Assembly (NCBI RefSeq): GCF_000473365.1
Contig: NZ_KI421517.1
Span: 1,075,363 to 1,139,362 of the forward strand
Direction of reading: 5' to 3'
DNA from: Adhaeribacter aquaticus DSM 16391
GTDB lineage: Bacteria > Bacteroidota > Bacteroidia > Cytophagales > Hymenobacteraceae
Length of the DNA stretch: 64,000 bases
Below the pieces are notes generated by a model. That model saw only the letters and a program-made list of their open reading frames with translations. It had not been told where the DNA came from and made no database searches. Below, piece by piece: positions 62,118 through 64,000 of this stretch. The position numbers and the translations under genes were made by a program. Within the stretch, counting starts at the first letter, position 1. Each line of letters starts with the position of its first letter.

Positions 62118-63011
62118 ATGTTACACCTACTACTTACAGGTTTAATCTATTGCTCCGTTCAGGTAGCTGTATTTGCTCAAACAGGTGCTCTTAAAAGAAA
62201 TATTGAGGATCTTATCGCATCCAAAGATGCTACCGTGGGTGTCGCGATCTACGGGTTAGAAAGTAAAGATGCTATATACATAAACAATAATAAGCACTTC
62301 CCCTTACAAAGCGTTTTTAAATTCCATATTGCGCTGGCTGTTTTATCTGAAGTAGACAGAGGCAGGCTAACGTTAAACCAAAAAATCCGGATTAAGAAAA
62401 GCGATCTATTGCCCAATACCTGGAGCCCCATCAGGGAGAAATACCCCCAGGGCAATGTAGAATTGCCATTAACGGAGGTTCTTAAATACACAGTTGCCGA
62501 AAGTGATAACAATGGCTGCGATATTCTATTGAGACTTATTGGAGGCACGCAATTCGTAAATAATTACCTGCATAAGTTGGGTATAAAAGAAGTATCTATT
62601 CAGGCTAATGAAGCAGAGATGCACCAGGCATGGGACGTGCAATTTCAAAATTGGACTACCCCCAAATCAACGGTAGACCTTCTTAAACTTTTTCAGGAAA
62701 GAAAGATTTTATCAGCAAAAAGTTATGACTTTTTATGGCAAACTATGGCCGAAACTGTTTCGGGCAAGAATAGGATAAAAGGACAACTACCCGCAGGCAC
62801 GGTAGTGGCGCACAAAACCGGAACCTCCGGCACCAATGACCAAGGCATAACGGCCGCCATAAATGACATTGGCTTGGTTACTTTGCCCAATGGCACTCAC
62901 TTTGCTATTAGTGTTTTGGTTTCGAACTCAAAAGAAAGTACTGAAACAAACGAGAAAATTATTGCTGACATTACAAAGCTCTCCTGGAATTATTTTACCA
63001 GTGGAATTTGA
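62118..63011 (+). CDS. Class A beta-lactamase, subclass A2 (PER-like)
   Basis: The 297-residue protein has a signal peptide (cleavage near AFAQT, about 20) and all catalytic motifs: Ser65-V-F-Lys68, SDN at 129-131, the omega-loop Glu165 (NEAEMHQ) and KTG at 233-235 in HKTGTSGT. The SVFKFH motif, LPNTWSPIREKY and QVQ/QFQNWTT-type segments resemble PER and CME extended-spectrum enzymes of Bacteroidota. It probably hydrolyses penicillins or cephalosporins in the periplasm. It lacks flanking insertion sequences. Confidence 0.93.
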   Translation: MLHLLLTGLIYCSVQVAVFAQTGALKRNIEDLIASKDATVGVAIYGLESKDAIYINNNKHFPLQSVFKFHIALAVLSEVDRGRLTLNQKIRIKKSDLLPNTWSPIREKYPQGNVELPLTEVLKYTVAESDNNGCDILLRLIGGTQFVNNYLHKLGIKEVSIQANEAEMHQAWDVQFQNWTTPKSTVDLLKLFQERKILSAKSYDFLWQTMAETVSGKNRIKGQLPAGTVVAHKTGTSGTNDQGITAAINDIGLVTLPNGTHFAISVLVSNSKESTETNEKIIADITKLSWNYFTSGI

Positions 63012-63392
63012 TTTTCTGGTTAGTTCTTCCGGATGCCATAAAATTCATGAACCCAATAGATCTCTTACAAAGTTACTTTACCTAACGCACTACTCTAAAA
63101 GAGCTACTACTCAACAACTTGGGTTGTGAAGAATGATAAAGCCCAGGAACTGACTTTTAGCTTAGCAGGCCCTACCAACCTATCAAACCTAAAAAGCAAG
63201 TTTATAATTAACTAACTTTACACCTGCAGAACAATGAGGCTCTCAGAGCATCGTAAAAACGGTAGTTATAAGTTATAATCGGTGTCAGCTGAGCAAAACC
63301 AACTTGTAAGACTTAGATATAATTGAGCTGCCAAAGATTCAGCAAACAACTATTTTGTAAATAAAGCATCTACTCTTTTTAGAAAAGATTTT
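63012..63392. other. Spacer before MFS gene
   Basis: The 381 bases contain no clear gene. An open stretch at 63099-63215 could encode a 38-residue tail (ending SLAGPTNLSNL and KSKFIIN) and may be the remnant of a lost gene. Confidence 0.35.
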
Positions 63393-64000
63393 ATGAAATG
63401 GACGCTGATAGTAATAGTTATTTCCCAATTCTTTTGCACTTCCCTCTGGTTTGCCGGTAATGCTATCATGCCGGATTTAGCTCAATACTTTAAGGTTGCC
63501 CCTGCGTTTGTGGCTCATCTGACCAGCGCTGTCCAGGTTGGATTTATTGCCGGCACTCTTATTTTTGCGACCTTTGCTATTTCAGACCGGTACTCGCCTT
63601 CCAAGGTGTTTTTTATTTGTGCTTTGGTTGCTGCTTTGTTAAATACTGCCATTAATCTAGACGGTATTGAGGCCACTGGTTTACTTCTTTTACGGTTTAC
63701 AACTGGCTTTTTCCTGGCTGGCATTTATCCAATAGGCATGAAAATAGCCGCCGATCATTATCAGAAAGGACTAGGCAAATCATTGGGCTTTTTGGTTGGA
63801 GCATTAGTATTGGGAACAGCATTCCCGCATTTATTACGCTCCATAACCACTAATTTACCCTGGCAATATGTTATTTATGCCACTTCTGCCTTTGCCTGCT
63901 TAGGCGGTGCAGCCATGTTTTTATTTGTGCCAGATGGACCTTACCGTAAAACCACCGCCAACTTAAAGTACAATACTATATTTAAAGGCTTTTACAACAA
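63393..64000 (+). CDS. MFS transporter, cut by window end
   Basis: The start is ATG at 63393, and the frame is open to the window end (202 codons visible). The N-terminal half shows helix 1 (VIVISQFFCTSLWFAGNAIMPDLAQYF), a DRYSPSKVF loop between helices 2 and 3, and LRFTTGFFLAGIYPIGMKIAAD (helices 4-5), typical of MFS antiporters. Substrate unknown; it lies downstream of the beta-lactamase. Confidence 0.85.
   Translation, partial: MKWTLIVIVISQFFCTSLWFAGNAIMPDLAQYFKVAPAFVAHLTSAVQVGFIAGTLIFATFAISDRYSPSKVFFICALVAALLNTAINLDGIEATGLLLLRFTTGFFLAGIYPIGMKIAADHYQKGLGKSLGFLVGALVLGTAFPHLLRSITTNLPWQYVIYATSAFACLGGAAMFLFVPDGPYRKTTANLKYNTIFKGFYN

Overview
The window looks like the chromosome of a Bacteroidota bacterium, most likely Cytophagales/Hymenobacteraceae (Adhaeribacter- or Pontibacter-like). 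Supporting signs are promoter -7 boxes of the form TAnnTTTG, the general lack of strong Shine-Dalgarno sites, AT-rich DNA, and lineage-typical genes: DUF4270 lipoprotein, split heptose enzyme RfaE2, bacterial GGGP synthase, DUF3871, DUF6728 and a GH3-family adenylating enzyme. The genus is inference; no rRNA is present.

Region 1 (1-9465) is the right end of an integrated mobile element. It carries a 5'-cut SF2 helicase, a 550-bp spacer rich in inverted repeats, a Sak4-like ATPase overlapping a DUF3871 gene, two clearly more GC-rich soluble sensor histidine kinases without response regulators, and a tyrosine recombinase. The recombinase ends about 90 bp from a tRNA-Phe fragment that lacks its 5' acceptor strand and half of the D-stem. 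The fragment marks the attachment site; the rebuilt tRNA and the other element end must lie left of the window.

Region 2 (9.5-30.8 kb) is housekeeping chromosome: isoaspartyl peptidase, a DnaJ/TPR membrane protein, a holin-family/GGGP-synthase operon, AraC regulator, acyl-CoA dehydrogenase, a minus-strand cluster panC, panD, a UPF0104-type membrane protein, rfaE2 and a YugP-type zinc peptidase, and divergently a GT5-like protein, DUF4270 lipoprotein and glmS. RidA, YihY, gltX, AIM24, GH3 and lptB follow.

Region 3 (31-45.5 kb) holds a DUF885 lipoprotein, GNAT, a second YihY, an eight-PAS histidine kinase related to the element-borne kinase, recJ, a 38-residue DUF6728 protein, an Anbu proteasome-like protease paired with a transglutaminase, and a divergent oxyR/catalase pair with the canonical OxyR cysteines.

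Region 4 (45.5-64 kb) is enriched in stress and accessory functions: a fluoride riboswitch ahead of a CLC-F-type antiporter, MOSC protein, metallophosphoesterase plus nucleotidyltransferase pair, DsbA/FrnE protein, two tandem DUF421 proteins with zinc ribbons, AI-2E-family permease, HSL-type esterase, a HicB-like small protein, OsmC, a three-subunit molybdenum hydroxylase (PaoABC-like), a 5'-nucleotidase, an EamA transporter, a PER-like class A beta-lactamase, and an MFS transporter cut by the window end.

The strongest individual observations are the tRNA-Phe integration junction, the fluoride riboswitch/CLC-F unit, the Anbu-transglutaminase pair, the GC-rich kinase cargo, and the PER-like beta-lactamase. 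No clearly new defence or signalling system could be proven from sequence alone.
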